Of a stretch of DNA of 64,000 bases, positions 28,808 through 37,838 are shown in pieces. Below the pieces are notes generated by a model. The model did no database searches, was not told the DNA's origin, and was given only the letters and a program-made list of their open reading frames with translations. The position numbers and the translations under genes are program-made. Each line of letters starts with the position of its first letter. Position 1 is the stretch's first letter. Source of the stretch: an uncultured Verrucomicrobiota bacterium (GTDB lineage: Bacteria > Verrucomicrobiota > Verrucomicrobiia > Opitutales > Seribacteraceae); assembly GCA_902569115.1 (NCBI GenBank), contig CACFTI010000001.1, positions 1 through 64,000 of the forward strand. The letters are read 5' to 3'.

Positions 28808-30223
28808 TTAATCGGACTTGGCAAGCTCGAAACCTTCCTTACCGTCCTTTACAATCCAACCAAGTTTTAAAAGTTCGTCTCTCAATTGATCGGCTTCTGC
28901 CCAGTTTTTGTTGCATTTAGATTGCCATCTTTTTTGTGCCATTTCCTGTATATCATATGGTATATCAATCGACTCCTGTGCCTTTGCATCGACAACCAAC
29001 CCAAAGGCATCAAGGCAAGCTTGGTATCCTTCATGTACCGCTTTTATTTTATCCGTTTCGCCATCAAACTCTCCCCGATGCCATGCCTCTGTCAATTCAC
29101 GAACAAGGCGGAATAACCTACCCAGTGCTTCAGGCGTGTTTAGGTCAGTAAGCAAGGCCTCCTGTACTGGATAGAAAGGCCCAAATTCCCTTTTAAGTTG
29201 TGAGTTGTCTTTATATTCAAAGCCAAACCTGGAGGCAAAGTCCGTAAGCTTGGAGATAGCCTTTCGGGCAGCACCCAATGAATCAAAAGTAAAATTCAAA
29301 GGTTGGCGATAGTTTCCGGAAAGTAAAAGATATCGTATTTCCTGAGGGTGATACCCTTTCTCTGCCAAATCTGATAAGGTATATAGATTACCCAGAGATT
29401 TACTCATTTTTTGCCCTTCCACCATTAGGTGAGCAATATGAAACCAATGTCGCGCAAAAGTCTTACATGTCACAGCTTCTACCTGTGCAATCTCATTTTC
29501 ATGATGAGGGAAAACGAGATCCACCCCTCCTGAATGGAGGTCAAAACTTTCCCCCAAATGCTTCATGCAAATTGCACTACATTCAATATGCCAACCAGGG
29601 CGTCCCTCTCCCCAGGGCGAATTCCAAAAATTTTCCCCATCCTCCGGTCTTCGGGCCTTCCATAGGGCAAAATCTGCGGCAGAATCACGATCGTATTCAT
29701 CTGATGTCTCACGGACAGGAGCAGATGTGGTAATTTCCCGGTCAGCCAATCGTGACAAACGACCATATTCCGCAAAAGCCTCGACCCTGAAATAGACGGA
29801 TCCATCTTTTGCCTGATAGGCCTTGTCTTTCTCAATTAATCGTTCGATCAAAGCGATCTGCTCAGGAATGTGACCCACTGCTGAAGGTTCTATGTGGGGA
29901 GCCATCAAGTTGAGTAGCTCGCAATCATTTTGGAAACGGGTAGTCCAATTCGCAGTGAAATCCTCAAGCTTAATTCCCTCTTCCTGAGATTGACGAATTG
30001 TTTTATCATCCACATCTGTAAGATTCCTGACATGAAAAGTCTGCTGCCCGGAAGTTTCCAAGACTCTTCGAAAAACATCCTGCATCACGAATGTTCTGAA
30101 GTTTCCAATATGTGCCGGACCATAGACCGTGGGACCACATCCGTAAAACCTTACTGATTGACCATCCATAGGGAACACCTCCCGGACTTCTCGAGTCAGG
30201 GTGTCATAGAGTTTTAAAACCAT
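28808..30223 (-). CDS. cysS: Cysteine--tRNA ligase
   Basis: VRFYGCGPTVYGPAHIGNFRTFVMQDVFRR, GRPGWHIECSAICMKHLG, EGQKMSKSLGN (KMSKS). Confidence 0.96.
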   Translation of the reverse strand: MVLKLYDTLTREVREVFPMDGQSVRFYGCGPTVYGPAHIGNFRTFVMQDVFRRVLETSGQQTFHVRNLTDVDDKTIRQSQEEGIKLEDFTANWTTRFQNDCELLNLMAPHIEPSAVGHIPEQIALIERLIEKDKAYQAKDGSVYFRVEAFAEYGRLSRLADREITTSAPVRETSDEYDRDSAADFALWKARRPEDGENFWNSPWGEGRPGWHIECSAICMKHLGESFDLHSGGVDLVFPHHENEIAQVEAVTCKTFARHWFHIAHLMVEGQKMSKSLGNLYTLSDLAEKGYHPQEIRYLLLSGNYRQPLNFTFDSLGAARKAISKLTDFASRFGFEYKDNSQLKREFGPFYPVQEALLTDLNTPEALGRLFRLVRELTEAWHRGEFDGETDKIKAVHEGYQACLDAFGLVVDAKAQESIDIPYDIQEMAQKRWQSKCNKNWAEADQLRDELLKLGWIVKDGKEGFELAKSD

Positions 30224-30228
30224 CTCTC

Positions 30229-31050
30229 CTATTCTTCGGAAATGGTTATCGGCTTAATATCCCACTTGGGGTTCTGTCCGAGAAAACGGCAGGGATTATT
30301 GTGGTAGATTTCCACCGCTGCCTGCAAACTATGTCCCCTTCTTCGAAACTCGACGATCGATTCCTGCAGAGTGAATGGATCACTCGGGCCCCAATCAGCG
30401 GAAGAATTAACCAACAAGCGTTCCCTGGGATATTTCTCTAAAATATCAACAGCACGACGCGGACTGCACTTGGTGACAGGGTAGAGCGTCATACCCGCCC
30501 AGTATCCGGCGTCCAAAACTGGTTCGATAGTCTGTTCTTCGACATGATCGATCCAAATCTTATCAGGGTTCACATCCATACCTGCCAAAACTTCAAGGAC
30601 CGTTTTGGTACCATGAGCCTTATCCGAAAGATGAGGAGTATGAATCAAAACCAACTGGTCATGCTTCATCGCCATTTCCACATGTGCCTGAAGAGATTCA
30701 ATTTCATTGGGAGTGGATTTATGCAGACCAGTCTCTCCGACTCCTAGGCAGGTCGGTTTTTCCAGGAATTCCGGCATCTGCCGTAAGACTTCGGTAGTGA
30801 GTTCTTTATTTTCCGCTTCCTTAGGATTTACGGCTACCCAGCAATAATGACGGATGCCAAATTCAGCGGCCCGTGTAGGCTCAAACTCTGAGATCTGTGC
30901 GAAATAGTCAATAAAGGTTTCAGGGTGACGACGATCAAATCCGGCCCAAAAAGCAGGCTCGCAAACCGCGACGACTCCGGACATCGCCATGCGCTCATAA
31001 TCCTGAGCAGTCCTTGCAATTGCGTGGTAGTGTGGTTGGATAATTTGCAT
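30229..31050 (-). CDS. TatD-related metal-dependent hydrolase (possibly EboB-like subfamily)
   Basis: PHYHAIARTAQDYERMAMSGVVAVCEPAFWAGF; CLGVGETGLHK; LIHTPHLSDKAHGT; NSSADWGPSDP. Confidence 0.7.
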   Translation of the reverse strand: MQIIQPHYHAIARTAQDYERMAMSGVVAVCEPAFWAGFDRRHPETFIDYFAQISEFEPTRAAEFGIRHYCWVAVNPKEAENKELTTEVLRQMPEFLEKPTCLGVGETGLHKSTPNEIESLQAHVEMAMKHDQLVLIHTPHLSDKAHGTKTVLEVLAGMDVNPDKIWIDHVEEQTIEPVLDAGYWAGMTLYPVTKCSPRRAVDILEKYPRERLLVNSSADWGPSDPFTLQESIVEFRRRGHSLQAAVEIYHNNPCRFLGQNPKWDIKPITISEE

Positions 31051-31061
31051 GAAAAAAAGGG

Positions 31062-31304
31062 TTAGGTAATTTTAGCAAAATGATTCAGTAACTGCTCTGC
31101 CCGATTCGCATTTGGATGTTCCGGTTGTGCAAGAATTTCCATAGCTTCCAGCAGGGAAACCTTTTTCGATTCGTTTTCTGCCTTTGCACCATCTCGCTTA
31201 ACCGCCTCGTCGTATCGGTCAAGCACCGCAGCCACTTCCAATAAATCGCGACGGGCTTCCAGGTAGTATGTATCTAATGTTTTTTGGGGACTTAGCATAA
31301 TCAA
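31062..31304 (-). CDS. Conserved small hypothetical protein upstream of the TatD-like gene
   Basis: 80-aa ORF LDTYYLEARRDLLEVAAVLDRYDEAVKRDG..., 11 bp from the next gene, same strand. Confidence 0.65.
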   Translation of the reverse strand: MIMLSPQKTLDTYYLEARRDLLEVAAVLDRYDEAVKRDGAKAENESKKVSLLEAMEILAQPEHPNANRAEQLLNHFAKIT

Positions 31305-31332
31305 ATAAAGCGGGATGGAATGATTAATTTTT

Positions 31333-31707
31333 TCAAGCAGGAATCACTGATGAGTGATGGTGCTTAATCTTATGTACGGAATCAATCTCAACAACATAGG
31401 AGAATCTGGCTGGATGTCGAATATCCTCTCCATTTTCACGATAGAAAAATTCATAAAGACCGGTGCTCATGTAAGAGTTTTCAGAAAGCGAATGGTGAAC
31501 GATGGAGGATGAATCAAAAAGCACGCCCGCACCTTCTCTTCCGAGAAACCCAGTAAAGTAATCACGAATGCCTTCCGGAGTCGTGATGGGCTCTGCCTGA
31601 AAAGTTGCAAAAAGGATGGCATCTTCTGCATAGCATTGCAAAAGAGGTTCCAAGTTGCCTGCATTCAATTCTTTGGACCAAAGATCTGGTTGTTGGTAAT
31701 CATTCAT
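31333..31707 (-). CDS. NTF2-like / SgcJ-EcaC family protein
   Basis: LWSKELNAGNLEPLLQCYAEDAILFATFQAEPITTPEGIRDYFTGFLG. Confidence 0.75.
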   Translation of the reverse strand: MNDYQQPDLWSKELNAGNLEPLLQCYAEDAILFATFQAEPITTPEGIRDYFTGFLGREGAGVLFDSSSIVHHSLSENSYMSTGLYEFFYRENGEDIRHPARFSYVVEIDSVHKIKHHHSSVIPA

Positions 31708-31722
31708 AATAATTGATTTCTG

Positions 31723-32076
31723 TTATCGAGAAAAAGCTTCTTCCCAAAGTTCTGGCTTAAACCCTTGGAGAAGGACAGTATCTCCGACCAAAAAAGGTCG
31801 CTTAATCAGATTCCCATGTTTGGAAAGCAGATCGATTTTCTCCTTTTCTGAAAGGTTGGGTAACTTGGCCTTTAATTCAGGCTCGCGGTAATCCTTACTC
31901 GAGGTATTAAAAAGTCTTTTGCTGTTGCCTTGGTGATGTTCAAGCATAGCGGACAATTCCTTCTTCGTGGGAGGTTTTTCTCGAATTGGAATTGATTGAT
32001 ATGGAATCTTTTTTTCATCAAGCCAACGGGTAGCCTTTCGACAAGATTCGCATTTTTCGTAAAGATAAAGTTTCAT
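31723..32076 (-). CDS. ArsC/Spx/MgsR family protein
   Basis: MKLYLYEKCESCRKATRWLDEKKIPYQSIPIREKPPTKKELSAML; start set to Met49 of the ORF track because the longer form overlaps the divergent gene. Confidence 0.85.
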   Translation of the reverse strand: MKLYLYEKCESCRKATRWLDEKKIPYQSIPIREKPPTKKELSAMLEHHQGNSKRLFNTSSKDYREPELKAKLPNLSEKEKIDLLSKHGNLIKRPFLVGDTVLLQGFKPELWEEAFSR

Positions 32077-32146
32077 TTTCAGTGTTTGACGATAGTATCG
32101 GAATAAATATCTAGTTACCCAGTCATTTGACAACCCTCTTCGAACC

Positions 32147-35086
32147 ATGGCCCAAATTTTCTCGCAACACTTTCTACCCATCCTCGTTATTTCAAGCATG
32201 CTTATGAATTCCTGCTCCAATCAAACTCGTGACCCAATCACCATCACAGACACCAATGACAGCAACCCTAGTGGAGCAAATTCCATGGAAGTCATCGAAA
32301 AGACTTTAGAAAATGGTCTTACTATTTATTTAAGCCCTAATCAAGAAGAGCCCCGCTTCTATGCTGAAATCATCACCCGTGCTGGCAGCAAGCATGACCC
32401 TGCTACCAATACTGGACTTGCTCATTACCTTGAACACTTACTTTTCAAGGGGACCCAATCGTTTGGTTCGCTTGATTTTGAAAAAGAAAAACCTTTACTC
32501 GATCAAATAACGAAATTGTACGAGCAAAGATCACAAGAAACCAACGAGAGTAAAAGGGCTGATATCTACAAAGAAATTAACCGGATTTCGACTGAAGCGG
32601 CTGAGCTTGCGATTCCCAATGAAATGGATCGGGTATACAGCGACATGGGCGGAAAGGGGATCAATGCTCATACTTGGCATGAGGAAACGGTGTACAAAGT
32701 GGATCTTCCATCAAACCGATTGGAACACTGGGCAAAAATTGAAAGCGAACGATTTGCCAAGCCGGTATTCCGCCTCTTTCACACTGAGTTGGAAACCGTG
32801 TACGAGGAAAAAAACCGGGCAATCGATAACAAAGATCGATTACTACATAGGGAGGTAAATAACCTTCTCTTCAAAGTTCACCCCTACGGACAGCAATCAA
32901 CCCTCGGCACAGTCGAACACCTTAAGAATCCATCAATCACCGCAATAGAGAAATTCTATGCAAAACATTATGTCCCGCAAAATATGGCCATCTGTATTTC
33001 AGGAGACATTGATCCGGATAAAACATTTGAGATTATTGAAAAACACTTCTCATCCTGGGAAAATCCCGCTCCACTGCGCGAAGAACCCAAGTGGGAAGAA
33101 GCTCCTCTCGCGGGCAGAGAATTCGTGCAGGTACAATATCTCGGGGAAGAACAGGTACTCATGGCATTCCGTACAGCTCCTAGATTTCATCAGGACTATC
33201 CCGCCCTGCGCCTGGTTGATATGATTTTGGATAATTCTGTTGCCGGGCTTATTAACCTCAATCTTGTAAATCAGCAAAAAGTTCGAGCCGCTGGTTGCTT
33301 CCCACTTAATTACAATGATTACGGAGCTCATTTTTTAATGGGATCTCCCAAGGATGATCAGACATTGGAAGATGTTGAAAAATTATTACTCGAACAAATT
33401 GAGCAGGTAAAAAACGGAGAATTTGAAGATTGGATTCTCCCCGCCGTAATCAATGACTTCAAGAAAAGACAAAAAGAAGATTTAGAAAGCAATGCCAAGC
33501 GGGTAGAGCTCATGAGAGATGCGTACCTTGCCTTTGTGGATTGGGATGTGATGAACGGACAAATCGCTCAACTAGAAAAAGTTTCCAAAGATGATATCGT
33601 CCGTGTCGCCAACAAATACTATGGTAATGATTATGTAGTCGGTTTCAGAATAGATGAACAGCACGACTTACCGAGCATCGAGAAACCAATGATTGATCCC
33701 CTCAAAATTGATCCGGATAAAGAATCTGATTTCATGAGATCTGTCAGTGAGATTCCTTTTCAACCATTTGCTCCAAAATTTATCAAGAAGGACGAAGACT
33801 ACCAAGTCATTCAAATCAGTGAAGGCGTTCAACTTATTCATACCAATAACCCATTAAATGACTTATTCACTCTCGAAGTCCGCATGGAAATTGGAAACGA
33901 CCACCAACCCATCCTGGCCCTGATCAAACGTTTGCTGGATCGAGCCGGTGCCGGAAAACTGAGCTCCGATGAGTTAAAAATAGAATGGTACAAACTCGCT
34001 ACTGAATTCGGTTTCGGTGTACGGGAGCACTTTAGCACCTTTTCGATCAATGGACTCGATGAAAACCTGCAGGAATCCTTAAACTTAGCCCAGCAACACA
34101 TGCTTTCTCCCAAGATTTCAGATGAGACCTGGAATGAAACCAAAGGGATCATCTTGTCTGAACGCGATGATGAGCAAAAAGACCCTCGGGCACTGAGCAA
34201 TGCACTGGCTCATTTCCATCGTTATGGTTCAGAATCCCGTTATCTGAAGCGACCTTCAGATGCTGACATAAATGCAAGTACGGTCGCCTCTCTCACGAAA
34301 ACACTTCTGGAAGCATTCGAGGTCAAGCGGACCATTCTCTATTACGGTCCACGATCGGCAGAAGAAATTACCGCAATCATCCAGAATGGTTTCCTTGGTA
34401 AAAAACCGACCAAGGATACACCTACCTTCATACCTAACCGCTCTCTTTCTCCCGAGGCAAACCAAGTTTTCTTCTTACAGAAAGAGATGGCTCAGGCTCA
34501 GGTAAGACTTGAGTTTGCCGCCGGCACCTATGACGAAACAAAAGCTCCACTTGGGCAATTATACAATGAATATTTTGGTGGAGGCATGGCAGGCTTGGTT
34601 TTCCAGGAATTAAGGGAAGCACGTGCTCTCGCTTATTCCGCTTGGGCACATTTTTTCACTCCCTCCCGACCCAAGGATGAGAATATTTTAGTTGGAGCAA
34701 TCGGATGCCAGGCAGACAAGACAATTGAAGCGGTGAATGCCTTCATTGAATTACTGGATAAAATGCCCATTAATCAGACGAGGTGGGACTCCGCCCACGC
34801 TGCCATTCTCAGTGCCTACCGCACCAACCCTATTTCGAGCCGATCCATCCCTGGTTTTGCCTACGATTTCAATGCCCTTGGTCTAAAAGATGATCCACGG
34901 TCTAATCGGTATGATAGCCTTCAAAAAGCGGACATCGCTTCGCTACGCGAATTTTACGAAAAGGAGATACAACCCAAGTCTATTCTTCTTTCCATTGTGG
35001 GTGACTCCCAGAAGATTGATTTGAATGAACTGAAGAAAATAGGACCTCTAACAGAGGTGAAACCCGAACAACTTTTTAATCGTTAG
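32147..35086 (+). CDS. M16 family metallopeptidase (insulinase/pitrilysin-like), putative lipoprotein
   Basis: HxxEH motif in GLAHYLEHLLFKGTQSFG; second inactive-type M16 half; signal ILVISSMLMNSCSNQ. Confidence 0.92.
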   Translation: MAQIFSQHFLPILVISSMLMNSCSNQTRDPITITDTNDSNPSGANSMEVIEKTLENGLTIYLSPNQEEPRFYAEIITRAGSKHDPATNTGLAHYLEHLLFKGTQSFGSLDFEKEKPLLDQITKLYEQRSQETNESKRADIYKEINRISTEAAELAIPNEMDRVYSDMGGKGINAHTWHEETVYKVDLPSNRLEHWAKIESERFAKPVFRLFHTELETVYEEKNRAIDNKDRLLHREVNNLLFKVHPYGQQSTLGTVEHLKNPSITAIEKFYAKHYVPQNMAICISGDIDPDKTFEIIEKHFSSWENPAPLREEPKWEEAPLAGREFVQVQYLGEEQVLMAFRTAPRFHQDYPALRLVDMILDNSVAGLINLNLVNQQKVRAAGCFPLNYNDYGAHFLMGSPKDDQTLEDVEKLLLEQIEQVKNGEFEDWILPAVINDFKKRQKEDLESNAKRVELMRDAYLAFVDWDVMNGQIAQLEKVSKDDIVRVANKYYGNDYVVGFRIDEQHDLPSIEKPMIDPLKIDPDKESDFMRSVSEIPFQPFAPKFIKKDEDYQVIQISEGVQLIHTNNPLNDLFTLEVRMEIGNDHQPILALIKRLLDRAGAGKLSSDELKIEWYKLATEFGFGVREHFSTFSINGLDENLQESLNLAQQHMLSPKISDETWNETKGIILSERDDEQKDPRALSNALAHFHRYGSESRYLKRPSDADINASTVASLTKTLLEAFEVKRTILYYGPRSAEEITAIIQNGFLGKKPTKDTPTFIPNRSLSPEANQVFFLQKEMAQAQVRLEFAAGTYDETKAPLGQLYNEYFGGGMAGLVFQELREARALAYSAWAHFFTPSRPKDENILVGAIGCQADKTIEAVNAFIELLDKMPINQTRWDSAHAAILSAYRTNPISSRSIPGFAYDFNALGLKDDPRSNRYDSLQKADIASLREFYEKEIQPKSILLSIVGDSQKIDLNELKKIGPLTEVKPEQLFNR

Positions 35087-35606
35087 GCTTATCTTCTTTT
35101 GCCTGTGCTCCTCTTGTCGGTTCAATAGACATACCGTCTATTTCATTTTTTTGTATTGATAAAGCATCCACCTTCCTCTCAGTTTGGTAATCATCAATTC
35201 CCAGTAAATTTTCAAAAAAACTAAAAACTTTTCTCGATTCCTGAAGTTTTTGATCGGCAGTTTTCAATCGCAGGATAATCCTTTCAGACTTTCCACTTTT
35301 AAATTCTCTTAAAATACAATCGCAGGAGGAGTTTCCTCCTTCCGAGGAAAGTTCGTAAACATCAATCCGACCCATCGGTACGAAAGAACCACTCCCATTA
35401 GAGGACTCCATTCTTAAGCTCACTCTGCTTTCATTAAAGTTAAAAATTCTCATAAATTTAACCTCCAAAGCTTTATTCTTGGAGACCATTTCTTTTATTC
35501 CAGACTTTAAAATGCTTAGTATCTCAATGGATCTTTTCATAGGGGGGTAATAATATACGCATTCTTTTTGTGATTGATGCAAATTTATTTCGAAATCACC
35601 AAACAT
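35076..35606 (-). CDS. Hypothetical protein
   Basis: 176-aa ORF; no recognised family. Confidence 0.5.
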   Translation of the reverse strand: MFGDFEINLHQSQKECVYYYPPMKRSIEILSILKSGIKEMVSKNKALEVKFMRIFNFNESRVSLRMESSNGSGSFVPMGRIDVYELSSEGGNSSCDCILREFKSGKSERIILRLKTADQKLQESRKVFSFFENLLGIDDYQTERKVDALSIQKNEIDGMSIEPTRGAQAKEDKPND

Positions 35607-35865
35607 GTGATGAAGCGAAAGCTATTGGAATAAGGTTATAACTATACAATTCAAATAATAGATTTTAAAAGGATAAAAAAAGATTAACAAAGATAAATCA
35701 GGATGAAAATTTGATATGATAATTTTTTATTAATTCCGTATTGTTATTACCCAATCTTTTAAACTTGTATGAGTGGCATATGCGAAATTTAAAAATCTAA
35801 ATTCCCAATCATTCTCTTAAAATTTTAAGATAGTAATTCCAAAAATTGATTGGAGAATTGTTGGT

Positions 35866-35894
35866 CATTGACGAACAGATTACCCTCATATAAG
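35866..35894 (+). promoter_or_regulatory. Candidate promoter of tRNA-Lys
   Basis: CATTGA (35866-35871) or TTGACG (35868-35873) and TATAAG (35889-35894), ending 12 bp before the mature tRNA 5' end. Confidence 0.35.
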
Positions 35895-35906
35895 TTGGGA
35901 TTGTGT

Positions 35907-35982
35907 GGGTCGGTAGCTCAATCGGTAGAGCAGTGGCCTTTTAAGCCATTGGTTCCGGGTTCGAGTCCCGGCCGGCCTACCA
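35907..35982 (+). tRNA. tRNA-Lys (anticodon TTT)
   Basis: Cloverleaf by hand: GGGTCGG/CCGGCCT acceptor, anticodon loop CTTTTAA, T-arm CCGGG TTCGAGT CCCGG, encoded CCA. Confidence 0.96.
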
Positions 35983-36044
35983 TTCACTAGCCATTAAAGT
36001 TTTGGATAAGGGGGACGATTATAAAGATAACCCCATCCATAATT

Positions 36045-37838
36045 GTGGAAATAAATCAACAAGTACCTTTCAGACTTGCCTTGAATGCAAATGCAGCATT
36101 GGAGGAACAGCGACATTCTCAATCAAAGTTAAGTTCTGGAAAAAAAATAGTAGATTCGGTCTCCGATAGCGGTGCCTACTCTCAGTCACTGTCTTTGGAA
36201 AATGAGATGAAACGCAAGGAACATACAATCAATAATCTCCAGAACCTGGTTTCATTTTCTCAATCTCAGTTGGATGGGCTACAACAGGCTGGTAAGGTGC
36301 TTTTGAGAATGAACGAACTTGCAAAATTATCCTTGGATATAACGAAGCAAGACACAGATCGATCAAATTATGATTATGAATTCAAGGAACTTGCATTTGA
36401 ACTGGACTCGATAAATCAAAAAAAATTTAACGATTTAGACCTTTTTTCAGACGGACCTTTTTCTGATGAAAAAAAGCAATTTATTCAAATCCTCCAATCT
36501 CAGTGGCTTAAAGCCGCAGAGCAAGTCGTTAAAGATCGATTAGGTTTGGTTGGAACAGGAAAAGATACCTTTAAGGTTAATGTTAATGATCAGGGTTCTG
36601 AACCATACAGCATTTCGCTTACATGGAATTATTCAGACCCAGATAGTCCAGATAATTTTGTGGATGTTGCCTCTCTGAATTATGAAATCTACAACTATAA
36701 TCTTCCCATCTCAGGCCCCCCCAATGATCCGGACTTTTATATCACAGATCGACTCAACGCAGTGTTGATGACCTATGCCGTTTTAGCAGAAAACCTTTAT
36801 TTCAACTCGCTCGCAAATGGAAACACAAAAAAAGGGTCCAGTGATTCTGGAGGTGCTGAGTGGTTTAAGTCGGGGATTGCTGATTTTGTTCATGGAGGTG
36901 ATTTTCTTTTGGAATTCTCAGGAGGTTTCACCCAATCAACGATAGATTCTTTTGGTAGTGGTGATTCACAGGCATCCACATTAGAGCAGAGGGCTTCTTA
37001 CTATGCTGCTGTGCGGTTTTTACATCATGAATTAAAAGATGCCGGATTTTCAGATGGCGTTAAAGAAATGCTTGGATGGATGTCTGAAAAAGTCAGTAAT
37101 GGTTCCTCAAGTAAAGATTCAAGTATAGGAGCAGCTTTACAGCATTTTTTGGGAACGAGTAGATATTCCAATATAAATATCGCAAATGATGAGTTTGTGC
37201 AGCACTATACTGATAATGCACTGGGCTTCCATAATGACTCAACTCATTCTTTTCAAATTACTCTAGGTGATCCGGATACAGGTGCTATTAGTGGAGCTAA
37301 CGCCGACGGCGGAAAAATCATCACCCATAAGGGCGCAGTACCAGACAGTGGAACAGGGTATGAACCCGTTCTAAACCCTTCCACAAACCCTTTAGATAAG
37401 TTTGGTTTGAAATGGGAAAAAGAAGGAATTTCCATGAACACTCCTAACGAAGATGGGAAAGAAGTGGTATTTCAATTTACAAATTCCATAACCATAGATG
37501 ACAAAAACAGCTACAATCTTAGGAATACAAGCTCGGCAAGATTGACATTAAATCTTTTAGAAAATTGGTTAGGCGAATTAAGCGATCAGTCATCTACGGT
37601 AAGCTCGAATCTGCATTCACTCAATGTTTCAATTGAAAAACTTCAAAGCTCCTTAGCCAATTACAGCTCTGCGGTTAGTAGAATTTCTGATACTGATTAT
37701 GCTTCTGAGACCACTAATTTTGTTAAAAATCAAATAAAAGCAGAAAACAGCGTTTCCATTCTTTCAAAAGGAAACGAAAATAAAATTTCAATAGGAGAAC
37801 TTCTTGAAGGAGTAAAGATTGCAAAAAGTAATAGTTAA
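36045..37838 (+). CDS. Flagellin-like protein (D0/D1 ends with long central insert), GTG start
   Basis: N-term LALNANAALEEQRHSQSKLSSGKKIVDSVSDSGAYSQSLSLENEMK...LDSINQKKFNDLDLF; C-term SLNVSIEKLQSSLANYSSAVSRISDTDYASETTNFVKNQIKAENSVSIL. Confidence 0.8.
   Translation: MEINQQVPFRLALNANAALEEQRHSQSKLSSGKKIVDSVSDSGAYSQSLSLENEMKRKEHTINNLQNLVSFSQSQLDGLQQAGKVLLRMNELAKLSLDITKQDTDRSNYDYEFKELAFELDSINQKKFNDLDLFSDGPFSDEKKQFIQILQSQWLKAAEQVVKDRLGLVGTGKDTFKVNVNDQGSEPYSISLTWNYSDPDSPDNFVDVASLNYEIYNYNLPISGPPNDPDFYITDRLNAVLMTYAVLAENLYFNSLANGNTKKGSSDSGGAEWFKSGIADFVHGGDFLLEFSGGFTQSTIDSFGSGDSQASTLEQRASYYAAVRFLHHELKDAGFSDGVKEMLGWMSEKVSNGSSSKDSSIGAALQHFLGTSRYSNINIANDEFVQHYTDNALGFHNDSTHSFQITLGDPDTGAISGANADGGKIITHKGAVPDSGTGYEPVLNPSTNPLDKFGLKWEKEGISMNTPNEDGKEVVFQFTNSITIDDKNSYNLRNTSSARLTLNLLENWLGELSDQSSTVSSNLHSLNVSIEKLQSSLANYSSAVSRISDTDYASETTNFVKNQIKAENSVSILSKGNENKISIGELLEGVKIAKSNS

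Noticed and set aside
32077-32220. N-terminal extension of the ArsC-like ORF to 32220
   Set aside because: The family start is MKLYLYEKCESC at 32076; the extension overlaps the divergent M16 gene start.
35815-35830. Perfect palindrome TCTTAAAATTTTAAGA upstream of tRNA-Lys
   Set aside because: Pure A/T-rich symmetry in an AT-rich spacer; expected by chance and no second copy seen.
36045-37838. Flagellinolysin-type HExxH protease in the flagellin insert
   Set aside because: Only HHELK and scattered histidines are present; no HExxH motif.
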